This document shows positions 11,351 through 24,280 of a stretch of DNA of 29,613 nt, in pieces. Position 1 is the first letter of the stretch; every line of letters begins with the position of its first letter. The stretch comes from Alectoria sarmentosa (Eukaryota; Ascomycota; Lecanoromycetes; Lecanorales; Parmeliaceae): contig WOGZ01000370.1 in the NCBI GenBank assembly GCA_009733775.1, positions 1-29,613 on the forward strand, given 5' to 3'. The notes under the pieces are model-generated. The model did no database searches. It was not told the origin of the DNA and saw only the letters and a program-made list of their open reading frames with translations. The translations under genes and the position numbers were made by a program.

Positions 11351-11603
11351 CTTCTTTCCGTTCAAAATACCACTATTACAAGTAGCCTCCTCCTTCTTTC
11401 CTTCCCTCTTTCTTTCTTTCTCAGATCAGGAAAGTGACCGCAGATCTCAGCACGGCCGGCCTGAATCATTCGCCTACGAGTAGCCGCCCTCGACTTTCTC
11501 CCATCACCGACTATCTTCTGCTTTGCTTTGCTTTGCCTTCCTTCTATTCTCCTCGCTTTCCATTCTCACCTCTCACCCCTACTCTACGTCTCCAAGTCGC
11601 AGC

Positions 11604-12819
11604 ATGTCTGCAACTTTCCGGCAGACTCCTCCCACAGAGGTCGTATCCAAGGTTCTGAGAAGGGCAGAGGTAGCCAAGGTAAAACCACAACTGATTCCAA
11701 CCAATCCCACAGCATTGGGCCAGAACATGTAGCTAACGTAGCCTGCACTAGATAGCTAGGAAGCTACAGGATCGTCTTGCTCTGGCCAGCTACAAAGCCC
11801 AGCACGGCCAAGAGAGTCTCAGCTTCAATGACGTCGAAGCCCGCCTCGAGCAGACTGTGAAGAGGAAGAGACCCGGCTCGAATGTTGAATCGTCCTCGAG
11901 TTCTTCGTCGAGTTCGTCAGAGCATCAGATGTTCTCTAGTGGTCTTGCTTCGTCTCCCCTAACGGCTCCTCTGTTTTCGGACGACATCCGCAGCTCCAAA
12001 AATAGTAGTACGCCTCGAAAAAGGGACTTCTATCAATCTACAGCCATTGATATTGCAACAAAACCGGAGAAACGGATACGATCGCATTCTATGGCACCGC
12101 CCCGGTCCGAGACATCTCGGACATCTTGGAAAAGCTCTTATAATTTGCCAGAGTCGTCTCCAGTCTATCATCGTCGAGAAATTAGCCACCACTTTTCGAG
12201 CTCTCATGGCCCGAACTTGTCATTCACATCCGAGGTGCCCACTGTTCCTGGTTCGCCTTCTTTCGACCATGTCTCCGAGGAAGAGGACGCTGATCTGCCA
12301 ACACGCTCATATCGAATGAATTCATCAGCCTATCGTTCTTCACCTCCTCGCACCCCTCCCCCCACCCAAAGCCGTGCTGTACGCCAGCGCAAAAAGAACG
12401 CGGCCGGTGAAGAAGGGGCGGACTTACTCCTGTACCTTGCCACATCACCTGCACCTGCGAATCCGGGTGCAAAATTATCTCGAGTATTTGCTCCCTCAAC
12501 GCCACCCTCGAACAATCAAGCACTTCCTTCATCCATGATGTCTACGCCAGGGATGGGAGGCTTTAATACTCCCGGCCAGCAATTCAACTTTGCAGATTTC
12601 GTAAACGTCACTCCAAGTCCTGCTCAGGGTGCCTTTCTTGGAAGTCGCACCCCCGGCTTGCCCAAGACACCTCTGGCAGCGATAGAAGCCAGGCGAAGAC
12701 TGAATTTTGACAGCCTGGTGCCGCCTGGCGGAAGTCCAACCCTAAGCAACATTGGGCGAGGATCAACCAGCAAAGAAAACGGCCTCGGTATGGAGCTGGG
12801 TGGAGAATTGGTCTCTTGA
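11604..12819 (+). CDS. Whi5/Nrm1-type G1/S transcription corepressor
   Basis: The exons are 11604-11678 and 11752-12819, giving 380 aa. The 73-nt intron has donor GTAAAA, branch GCTAAC and acceptor TAG, in phase 0, and joins RRAEVAK to IARKLQDRLALASYK. The start is the first ATG in the exon frame (MSATFRQTPPTEVV). Residues about 20-60 (KLQDRLALASYKAQHGQESL, then a DVE) match the short Whi5-family motif. Residues about 247-261 (GADLLLYLATSPAPA) look like the GTB motif through which Whi5/Nrm1 bind SBF/MBF. FNFADFVNVTPSPAQ (about 303-317) is a further block I recall from fungal homologues. In between are a ten-Ser run (72-81) and many SP/TP sites, expected CDK targets. Known members repress G1/S genes in the nucleus until CDK phosphorylation. 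Family assignment is good; Whi5 versus Nrm1 cannot be decided, and many filamentous fungi have one such gene. Confidence 0.87.
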
Positions 12820-13300
12820 AAACTACATTTTGACCAAAAGGTAGGGCACAGGGGTGAGAGAGGCCCTCTTGCGAAATCGTGGGTAAAGCTGAAGCAATGC
12901 TGCAATGGATGATCTTGCGACGGATCTCTCACTGCTACCTCGGAGCGGGATCTGGTAGTTCATCTCAGGCAATTAAACACTTATGAGGTCAAGCTGATAT
13001 TCGTAAAACCCTGTATGATTTCCATGGCCGAGTGGAAAATCAGAATAAGTTCAACTTATATTCATGGATGCAGGCCCAGGATTGGAACGAGAAAAGTACG
13101 CGCCGTTAGTGTACACCAGAACATGAAAAGCACGCGAACTCTCGTTATGAGTTAAAGCGGCGAGCGGCGAGAGCGTGTCCCCATTTTCGCTCTTGGCATA
13201 AAGTGGTGTATGTCAGGTACCTTACGGGCGTGCCTACAAATGCGCACACCGTACTGTAGTAGTAACCACACCATTCTTAGATTATCATCGTACCAAGACG
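12820..13300. other. 3' flank of the Whi5-like gene, up to the AT-rich block
   Basis: This is ordinary-composition DNA with no gene visible. It holds the probable 3' UTR, a small palindrome ATAAGTTCAACTTAT (about 13043-13057), a GCGGCGA direct pair near 13156-13170, and at 13215-13253 a sequence with a clearly decayed relative inside the AT-rich block. So at least its right end is repeat-derived. Confidence 0.6.
13215..13253 (+). repeat. Little-mutated copy of a RIP-affected repeat
   Basis: Aligned without gaps to 22982-23020, 27 of 39 positions are identical, including an 11-nt run AAATGCGCACA. Of the 12 differences, 10 are C here and T there, or G here and A there. This is the strand-symmetric pattern expected of RIP on the AT-block copy. 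Similarity fades leftwards toward about 13190. The element type is unknown. Confidence 0.6.
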
Positions 13301-16300
13301 GACCTTATATATACGAATAATAACCAGATAATTTATTCTGCGTTTCGATTCATCTTAATAATAATATTTAAAATGCTAATTATTAATTTGTAAATTTCAT
13401 AAAAATATAAATATTTTACTTTACGATAATTTTTCAAGAAATCGTTATTTATTATCATTCGTATCGATATAATATAATTATAATATTATTATATATTTGA
13501 TATTATTATGCGCAAATTAAAATAATAGTTTTTTATTACGATTATTATTTGAATAACGATGTTAAAACGATTTTTTTATATCTGCAATTATGTTTTCTTA
13601 CTTTTTAATATTTTTTTAATTAAATAATTATTATATTAATAACATTTTATTATAATTAAAAATCTTATAATTCAATAATAAAGCGCGTCGACTTTATTTT
13701 CGTTATATTTCTCATTAAAATATTCAAAAATTCTTATTATTTTAATGAGAATTGTTATAAAAAACTCGACGAGATTTTGAATTCGAATTTCAATAAAATC
13801 AAAATGGGTTTTTTTTTTAATAAAAATCGTTTTTATTGCATATAATAAAGATTAATAAATTAAAATGCTATTAATTTATATAATTTAATCAATATTTTCA
13901 TAATATATAATATTTAAATTGAAAGCATATTATATCGTTATTTAAATAACGCTCAACTTTTCTTTTCAACGTCAAAATCATTTTTAAAACAATTTCATTC
14001 AATTTTAAATAAAAGAATTAGCTTTTAAAATATCATATATCGCTTGTTCAAATGTTGAAATAATATAAAATAAAATTTAAAAATCACAAAATTTCAATAA
14101 AGTTAAATCATAAAATAAAAATTAACGTAAATTGAATACGATAATTTTCTAAATTTTAATAATATCATTTAATACGTAATTATATCGTTCGATCGTTTTT
14201 AAAAAGAGAGCGAAACGAATAAAATAAAGTTTAAATCATCGTTTATTAACATAATCGTCTTGAACTTTCATTTAAATTTTTCTCGAAATAATTTATTAAA
14301 AGATTTCACGAAGCATAATTTGTTAATTTTATTAAATTCTTTTTTGTTAATTATTCAATTATAAAATTTCGAGATTTTTTTTTTCTCATTTAAACATTAT
14401 TTTTCAGAATGTGCGTTCGCGTAATCGATATATTTTTTTACACGCATATAAAGATTTACGTATAAATTTAAGATTTATCAACGTCTTTATTCTTAAATTT
14501 GAAAATAAATTAATTCATTATATAATACTTTTTAAGCTCGAAATTTCGCTCGACATTTACGTATTTTTTTATATATAAATTTTTTTTAAAGAAGTTCTTC
14601 TTTTTTTATATACGAATAAATTTTTTATATAAATGTTTAATCTCATTTAAATCTAAGAACAACGAATCTTTCTCTTTTTCGATACGTTTAATAATTTTTA
14701 CGTGTATTAAAGATACGCGAAAAGATTAACAATTTTTCATTTTGATTTTTGTTCGATTCACAATTATTTTTTCGATGATTTTATATTTATAAACTTTAAC
14801 GTTATCATAAATCTTTTAACGCGCAGTTTTTTATTTATAAAAATCAAAATTAATGCTATCGTTATAAATTTTACGAATAATCGTGACATATTTATCGTTG
14901 AAATTAATAAACATTATTATTCATCGAATCATTTTGTTTATCGTTTATAAAGATAAATTTATAAATTATATAACATCGTACGCTTTTTATAACTTCTTAA
15001 CTCGTTTCTTTTTAAATTTAAATTTTTAAATAACATCACGCAATTTTTGATGAAACTTCGCGTTTAATAATGAAATTATAAACGATTATATTAAAAATCT
15101 TAACATTATTTTAATTAAACATCGTGAAAAATGTAATGTATATTATGATATTTTTATTAAATGTGATCGATTTATTATTTATCGCATCTTTCATAATTAT
15201 CTTAATGCTTTAAAAATCAATTTAAATTAATATCGTGAATTTTGAATGCTTTTGCGCGTTTGAAAAAGATTTAAAATTATATAAATTATTATATATTGTA
15301 TAATAGATTATAAAAATAAAAATAAAAAAAGAATATTTATAAAAATTAATTATTGTGAAATTGTGCAATGTAAAAAATGTGAGAAAATTAATAAATTGAA
15401 ATTGTGAAAAATCGCGAGAAAATGCGAGAAATTATTGAATTAATCGTTTATTTTAAAAAAGATTTGAAAAGTGCTTTTTATTAAAAAATTTCTTAAATAT
15501 TCACTTTATATAATCGCAATTATAAAATATCTTTTTAATTAATTTAAAAGAATTAACATTTATATAATTTTATTTTATCGAATAAAATGTTATAAATTAT
15601 AAAATACGTTTTTAAACTTTTGAATTTTAAAAAGCGATATTTATTAATCTCTATCTCTCAACTTTTTCAATTTTTTTATAAATTTTATTATTAATTTTCA
15701 AAATCGAGGCTCGAATTATGAATTATAACATTAATTATATTTAAAACACTTTTAAAACATTTTATCGTTTATTTAAATATTAAAAGATTATTTTAAATGT
15801 TATTCAATTTCACGTTTATTCGATATATAAGTTTTTACGCAATTCACGAAATTGTAAATAATCGTTGCAAATTAACAATATATTTTTTAAACATTATTTA
15901 TAATATGAAATATAATATTGTTAACACGTTTATAAAATTTTTAAAAATATCAATACTCATTTCGATTTTAAGCTCGAAATTTATAAATCAAAATTTCGAA
16001 TTTTTTCGCGCAATTTTACATCGATAACGCTTTTCAAATCTCTTTTTAATTTTTTTTACGATTTTCAACTCGTTATCGATCTTCATCGTTTATTTTATAT
16101 AAATTTATTCGATTTTTTTTTTATTATCAATTCGTTAATTTGATTATATAAAACGATTCATATTTTTTCATTTTTATTTCTTAATTGTTTTTCAAGATTT
16201 TTCGTTTTTTTTTTAATAATGCGAACTTTATATTATCGTAAAATAAAATTTTTATTCGAAACGATTAAAAAGCGAAGGAAATTGCAAAAAAACAATAATA

Positions 16301-19300
16301 ATGAAACGCATATCGAGAAAATAAATCACAACGCATCGCAAGATTTAATTAACGATTATAATAATAATTTTGATATAAATAAAAATTTAAATATAAAAGT
16401 TAACACATTTAAAAAAAAGATAAATGAATTTTTAATATAAATTTAATTTCAATTTATTGCGCAATATTAACAAATTTGTTAAAATGTTAATGTTTTTATT
16501 TAAAAATTATTATATATAACGCATAAAATCACGTTGATAAAAAAAAGCTTAAATAACAATATAATTTTCATTAATAAAGTTATTTTTAATATAAAAATAT
16601 TAAAATTAATTATTTCATCTCTTATTTTTAAAAAAACATTTATTATAAAGTTTATCAAATATGCAAATTCGTTAAATTAAGAATTTATTAATTTTGATAA
16701 CATATTTTCATTTACGCGACGATTTTTTATATTTAATATAAACAATAAATCGAAAAAAATATTATAAATATGTTTCAACTTTAATTTAAATGTTTTTTAA
16801 ATAACATTAAAATTATAATATCAAAATGTAATTATTACGCGATAATAATATTTAAATTTATTAAAAATTTTAACGCTTTTTTAAAATATAACATAAATTT
16901 AAACATTATCAAAATTAATTAAAATGCTTCGTCGCAAAATTTAATCACGTTTATTTTTTATAAAATTAAAAAAATAACGCATTTCTTTTATAACAATTAA
17001 GCTTTTTATTATAAATCGCGCATTTTCGTCGATATTAATAAATTAACTTTATTAATTTAATTTTACGCATTTTATTTTTATTATTCTCTTTTCGAAAAAA
17101 TTCAAAATTAAAATACATTTCGATATAATAAAATTCGTGAACTTTTCGAAAAAATTATAATATTTTTCAAATTGAGAAGTTTCAATTCGCGTTTATTTTA
17201 ACGATTTTGCGTATTATAATTTGCGCTTTAATAATTAATTAATTTTTTTATTAAATATCGTTTATTATAAGTGTGTTAATAAGAAATATTTAAAATTTTA
17301 TTTTGATCGTGTGTATATTGTTAATCGAGATTTTTCAAAATTCGTTATATAATTTAAAATTATCACGTTGCAAATTCAAACATTAAAACGAATCGATAAA
17401 TTAAATTCGAATTAATATTTAATTTTCGCATTTTATAAAATAAAGTTTTTATTATAATTTAGAAAGCTAATTTATATAAAAAACGAATTTCATTATGTGT
17501 TTCAAAAAAACATTATTTCAATCGAATTAAACGTTTATTTAAATTACATTTTTAACGATCTCAATTTCGTTAATTTTCGAATTAATCAATATAACACGTT
17601 TATTATTCGACGTATTTTCAATAAAAACAAAATATTATTTTAATTATTAAATTTATCATTTTTTATTCGCGGAAAATTAAAAATAATAAAATTTGATCGA
17701 TAATATTTAATTATTACTTTAACATCCTCGATTTCGATTTTAATTTTATATTTTATAAATGTTTTTAAATTGTATCGCAATATGTACAAATCTCTTTCAA
17801 AAATTTATTTCATTTTTATTAAATTTTTTATCAAGGAAAAAAAGCGACGTTTTAATATATTTTCGTTAATTTTCGATTTTTATAATAACGAATTTAAAGA
17901 TATTTATAACGCTTTTAAGTTAAAAATTACAACGCTTAATCACGATTTAAATATAAAAATTAATAATAAAAAATAAATCATTTGCGTTTTTATTATAATA
18001 TAATTCAACGATATATTTTAATAATAAAATAATTCGAACTTTAAACGATAAAATGTTATATAAAATTATTATTTTTATATTATTTTGTTTAAAGCTCGAA
18101 ATTATCTTAATTTTGATATAATATTATAAAAACGTTATTATTATAACACGTTAACATTACGTGAAAAAAAGAAATAATTAATCAAAAATATTTAAAAAAC
18201 GTTTTATATCGAATAAGATTTAACAAAAACACAATCTTTTATCGTAAATTTTATATTAATTTTAAACATTATATATATTTATTTAACAAATTTTACATAT
18301 TTTGAATATATTGAAATATTCAAATTGATTCACGATTTATTTATAAATGTTATTTTTATTGTTAATAAATAACGAAATTATACATTTTAATTTTTATTCT
18401 TTTTATTTTTTTTAAAATAAGATAAATTATAATTATTCGTTTATCATTTAAATAATTATTATATATAAAAATATGCAAAAGTTTTTATTATCATTTTAAT
18501 ATTATTTTGTTATTAATTAATAAATCGATTTATTAAGTTTACGTTTTTTAATGTTATAAAAAAAAAAATTTAAATCGAGTTTTCGAATATGATATTATTT
18601 AATATTATTATTTATATCTTTATTAATATAATTAAAAACAATTTAATAATTATAATTAAAATAATAATAATAATAAATCGAGCGATGATAATAAACATAA
18701 TTCAAAACGTTTATCGAAAATTTTAATTTTTATAAAAATCAACGATAAAAATAAATTTTTAAAAATTTAATCATATAAAAAGTCTTTTATCAGCGTTTTT
18801 AAATTTCTTAATTCGAATTTTATCGTTTTTTATTATAAATAATGTTTTAAATACGTTAAATTTCGAATACGTTATTTTAAATATTTTAAAATCGAAAATT
18901 AAGAAAATAAAAGTTAAGAAAAAAAGAATAAAACAATATAAAAGCGATTAAAAACGATTTAATATATATATTAAAATGCATTACGCGAATATAATCAAAA
19001 AATATATAATTATATTTAATATAAATAAATTAATTGAAAAAGATAAACATAAATAAATTAAATTAATAACGTTTAAGATTCTTTTAATTTTACGCATTTT
19101 TGATCTTTAATTTAAAAAAACGAAGAAAAGAATTATCACGATTAATTATCGTAATATTATATAAACGTTTTTATTTTAAAAAAATATTATTCAAATCATT
19201 CGTTTTCTTTTATTCTCGACTTTTCAAAATTTATATTTAAACATTATCGTTTTTATACTCAAATTATATAATAATTATTTAATTTTTTTTTAAATTATAT

Positions 19301-22300
19301 TTTTTAAATTCGAAAAATTATCAAATTTCGATAAAAATAACATATTAATTTTATTTAACAAAAAACATTTTCAAATAACGACGTTATTTTGCATTTCATA
19401 ATATTACGTTAAAGATTTTTTGAAATTATTAATTCATTTAACACAAATTGACGTTATCGATTCATTTTTTATTATTTTAAAAGATTTTTATTTTATAAAT
19501 TATGAAATTTTTAATTTAATTTTTTTAAATAATTTATTATTATAATAATGTAAGAAATTTATCTTTATATCGTTATAAATTTTATAATTTTACTTATTTA
19601 TTATTATAATTTTAATTTTAAATTATTTATTAACGTTTTATTTTAATAAATCGTTGAAATCACGAATATTTTTTTAAATAAATAATTATATAATATTTCG
19701 ATAAACAAAAATCGAAAGATTTGATACAATTTTTATTTATGAGTTTTTCGTTAATTATCGAAGATTGTTTATATATATAATTTAAACGTTGAAATATTTT
19801 GATATTAAGAATTTTATAAATATTATATTAAATATTTTTATATTTTAATATATAAAAAAGCGAATTATAATTAAATTATTAACGATTATTATAAAAAAAT
19901 TATATATCGTATTAATAAATCGTTATAAAAATAATAACGAACTATGTTTTAAAAATAACGAAATATTTTTATATTATAATTAAACAAATATATAATTTTT
20001 ATAATTCGATTTTTGATAATATTATTAATATTAATTAAATTGAAATTTTTAAAAATAATTAATTTATACAATTTTGTCGCAGAAATATACGGAAATAAAC
20101 GCGCACACAAATTTTTGTCTTTCAATAATAACGATAATTTCATAATATCGTGAATGTTGAAAAATGATTATCGTTATTTATGATCAAATCAAAGAAAAAA
20201 AAAGAAAATGTTTTTTATTATAAAACAATTTGAAAAAAGATTGCAAAATGTAATTTATTTTTATTAATTTTTAACGTTTCAATTTATTCAATTTATTTTA
20301 TATTTATTATATAAATAACATTTTTTAATTATTTGCGTTTATTATATTTTATATAATTTTAATTATATAAATCAAATTTCATAATTTATAAATATTTGTT
20401 TTAATAAAAATAAATTGCGATAATTCGAAATTTTAAGTTTGCATTTTAATAAACACATTTAATTATAAATAACAAAACGCGATATATCAAACTCGTCGCT
20501 TTTCATTTTATTTTAATTTTTAAATTTTAAAATATATATTAATCGATTATTAATTTTTAAATTTAAAAATATTCTTTTAATGTTTTTTTAATTTCGCGTT
20601 TTAAATATTAAGATTTTTGATAACGTTTATATAATAAATAAAATTATTATAAAAAACACATTATAAAAGTTAAAAATGTTAAATATATTATAAAATAAAC
20701 ATTATAATTTTGCGAACACTTTCAAAAAAAAGCGAGAAATATAATCGCTTTTCAAAAACGATTATTTTAATATAAAAAATCGAATTTTATTTTTATATTT
20801 TTTCGTCGTATTAAATTTATATAAAAATTTCGATTTTATCGACGAATTATAATTTTTGAAAATTTCGTTTTTCGTTCGTTAAAGAATTATACATTAACGA
20901 TATCGTTTTAAATCTTTTCTCAACTATTTTCAAATTTTCTTTCATAATTATTATTTAATATTTACTCGATTATTTTCTTATTGCTTTATTTTTTATAATT
21001 TTAATTTTATATTTATTTTTCGATTATAAACATTAAAAACTTTTTCAATTTTTTATATTTAAAAATTTATATATTTTTAAAATTTCTTCGATCTTTTTAT
21101 ACATAATTTTTTTTTTTTATTTAAATTTTTTTTATTTATGTCGTAATTAAAAAGTAAAACGTTATTATCAAATTTCAAAAACATAAAATCTTATTTTTTT
21201 TATAACGATTTAAGAATAATAAATTCTTTTAAATATATCGTAATTGAAGTTTTAAAAAAATCAAATTATGAAATAAATTTAAGAAATAAAAAAAACGTAT
21301 AAATAAAAAATAAAAATGTTTTTGATTTTAATTTATTGAGATTTCTCTGCGCAGTTATTAAAATATTTCAAATTTTATTTTTGTTTTATTATTAATAATC
21401 ACGACGTATATAATATATAACGTTTATTAATAATAAATCGTGTTTATTATTAAACTCGCTATCACGATCACAATATTTAAAAAAATGAAATTTTAACGCA
21501 TCTTTTTTATTTGTTTATGATTATAAATATTAAAAAATTTCTAATTTTTGATAATTGAATCTTTTTTTTTGTTACAATTTTTCGAAAGTTAAACGTCGCG
21601 ATATATTTAAATAACGTTTATAAATTCTTTTTAATTTATATTTTATTTTTAAATTATATAAATTATCGTTATATATAAAATATCGTTGAAACAAAAACAC
21701 GCAAAATTTATAAAAATAAATTACTTTTTGAATTTGATAAAAATTTCTTCAATTCAATTTTTTATAATATTTAATATATAAAATAATTTTAATAAAATAT
21801 ATATTTACGCTTTTTATTAATATTTTTACGCAATGTTTTTAAAATAATAAATGTTTTATATTTTTTATAATAAATCTTATTTTGAAATATAAAATATTTT
21901 CTTTAATAAATAATGCAAAAACACGTATAAAAAAACAATAAATTTTAAAAAAACATTTCTCATTTAAATTAAATCTCTCGCTTCTGAGATTTTAAGAATT
22001 TTTATTAACATATTAAGATTTCAAAAATTAAATTCGATCGAATGTTTTTTAAGATGATAAGCTTTTCTCGTTTTTAATATAATTTTCTATTTTAACTCGC
22101 TTATAAAAATTTCTTAATTTCGCAATAATTATAATAAAATAAGTTTAGGTTTTTATTTATATTAAATATATCGTATATTAATGCGTTTTTATAATAAACT
22201 TTATAAGAAATGAAACTCGATATTTTTAAATTGAATCGTTAAAATGTTTTTAATATTATTATTTATTTTAAAAATTAAAATTATTAACAATAAAAACGTG

Positions 22301-23940
22301 AATTTTTATAGTAACAAGCGAAATTATTTTATTTATCGATTTTAAAACGCGATAACGAAATTGAGATAACGAAAAAATTTAAATAAGGTTTATTTTAAAC
22401 GTTAATTATGAAAATCTTAACATGTTAAATTGAAGATAAGGGAGATAAAAAGATTATTTTTGCTTTTTTTATTTCAATCGATCGATTTTCGTTATGCGTT
22501 TTATATTGTGTATAATATTATATTTTAAATTAAATAAATAACTTTAATGTGCTTTTAAAAATTAAAATTATTAAAATAATGAAATTTGTTTTATCGTTTA
22601 ATTTGATTTTTTGTTTAGTTGAATTTTGATCGTATTTTTATAATAATTTAATGCGTTTTCGATTGCATTATATCAACGATTTTTTTTATTAACGATTATA
22701 ATCAATTATAATTAATATTTATCGTTAATTATAAAAAGTATACTTTTAATAAAAAAATCTTTACGATGTTATTTTTAAAAAATCGTTAACACATTTTTAC
22801 GATTATGCATATATTAATCGCTTAAAACTTAACATAATTATGTATTATATAATTATCAAAAAATAATACTCGACTTTTCGAATTAACGATCTCGAAATCG
22901 TTTTTATTTATAATTATATTTGAAGAAGCTCGATATTAATATTATTTTAATATCGTGTTTATATTTATTATATAATTCGTAAAATATTTTACGAGCGAGT
23001 TTGTAAATGCGCACATTGTATAAATTTAATGCTAATACGATAAAAAGTTTTTAACATCGTTATTTATACTTATAATAATTGAAATCACATTTCGACCCTA
23101 TATCGTTATTTATTAAAATCGACTATTTACTTTAATATCGTTAAAATCTTAAAAATCGTTTAAAAATCGTAACGTGTATAAGCAAGTTTAATAAAAAAGC
23201 ATTTTTTTCGCTTAATTTCTTCGATTTAAATGAAATTATTATGAAAATAATATTAAATTATGCGCAATATAATAAAGTTTTATATATAAAATAATCACAT
23301 ATATAATTATATATAAAGTAAATTATAAATTCATAAATTACGAATTTACAATTACGAATATTACTCAATCAAAATTATATATTAAAAATTTAATTTAATA
23401 ATGTAAATATTATTAATAAAATAATCTTAAATTATAAAGTTAAGTTAATAAAATATGATTTTTAAACGATTTTAATTCGATTTTAATAATTAATCTCGAA
23501 ATCGCTTTATATTATAAACGCGTTATTAAATAATATAATTTCAAACTTTGTTTCGTATTTTTTAAAGTATTAGTTTTATCTAAATTAACGCTTATAATAT
23601 TGTTATAAATTATTAATTTCATTTAATTACGACTGTATTTAATAATGATATTTATATTATCTTAATACGATGTACGCATTTATAAACATCTTCGTAAGAT
23701 AAGTATTAAATCGTGTTAGCGTATTTATAATCGATGTTAATGCTTGATATAAACGATGAAACGTAATTTATAAATTTTCGTATTGTCGTATAAACATCTT
23801 TTTAGCATTTGCAATCAAGTTTACTTAAATAATTTTCTTCTCGCGTTATTTTTAAATTTGATTTTTTATATGTTATTTTTGAGTTAGCGTTTATTTTTCA
23901 ATATTTTTCGCAAAGATCAATTCAACAAAAATAAATGAAC
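13300..23940. repeat. Large AT-rich, gene-free block (RIP-like isochore)
   Basis: This is about 10.6 kb of extreme AT content with sharp edges. Hand counts of two 60-base lines gave 6 and 16 G+C. G and C mostly occur singly, CC and GG are rare, and surviving C is mostly in CpG: of 19 C in four sampled lines, 14 were followed by G. Open frames are at most about 76 codons, made of Asn/Lys/Ile/Phe, without domains. This fits transposon or repeat DNA mutated by repeat-induced point mutation, as in the AT isochores of several Pezizomycotina. An AT-rich regional centromere or other heterochromatin cannot be excluded. No RNA gene or intact mobile-element gene is seen. Confidence 0.8.
22982..23020 (+). 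repeat. Decayed relative of the 13215-13253 repeat
   Basis: It shares TTACG, GCG and the 11-mer AAATGCGCACA in register with 13215-13253. Ten of the twelve differences are T or A here where the other copy has C or G. One difference is a transversion (position 22998) and one a transition in the opposite direction (23003). Confidence 0.6.
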
Positions 23941-23990
23941 GCCCGCGTTGTAATGAGTGTGGGATAAAAAAAGAGACGACGAGATGATTA

Positions 23991-23999
23991 ATGAGTCAT
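23991..23999. promoter_or_regulatory. Possible Gcn4/CpcA (AP-1-like) site ATGAGTCAT
   Basis: The nine-base palindrome-like ATGAGTCAT matches the Gcn4/CpcA consensus ATGA(C/G)TCAT. It is about 280 bp upstream of the HIT-family start codon, in the first ordinary-composition DNA after the AT block. Function is inferred from sequence and position only. Confidence 0.3.
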
Positions 24000-24280
24000 T
24001 GATGCGAGTGAGAATCATGATTGATAGAAATGAAGTTTGTATAACTTCAAATCCGATTAATATTGAATATATGATAAATATTTATCAGATGTGGGGAGAT
24101 GCTTATGCTACAGTACGAAAATATATGGGTTGATGCGTCCCATCCCCTGTGCCAAGCACTGACATCGATTATGAATACGCTAGTGGTGGGGCTGGTGGGG
24201 CCCGAAGAGCCTCATTTTCACTCACTCTTCAGTCCTTACCCTTATTAGCCACTCCTTTTCCCGACACCACACTTGCAACC

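Larger units (their letters stand above)
10153..11603. promoter_or_regulatory. Divergent intergenic promoter region
   Basis: This is 1.45 kb between two divergently transcribed genes, so it must hold both promoters. The part near the metallopeptidase (about 10376-10535) is purine-rich on the plus strand, which is pyrimidine-rich in that gene's sense. A CT-rich tract at about 11386-11422 precedes the Whi5-like gene. Also present are a TACGCGTA palindrome (10327-10334), a (TCTAC)7 microsatellite and a TATAAAT at 11344. No coding frame here is convincing. Confidence 0.7.

Noticed and set aside
15797..16440. Open frames of 76 and 73 codons in the AT block; likewise 17770-17976, 19949-20143 and 28332-28550
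   Set aside because: Composed almost wholly of Asn, Lys, Ile, Phe and Tyr as expected of AT-rich DNA, without motifs. At most decayed remnants.
13300..23940. Mitochondrial DNA insertion as the source of the AT-rich block
   Set aside because: No tRNA, rRNA or long cox/nad-like frame is seen, and the CpG-retaining pattern plus the repeat pair fit mutated nuclear repeats better.
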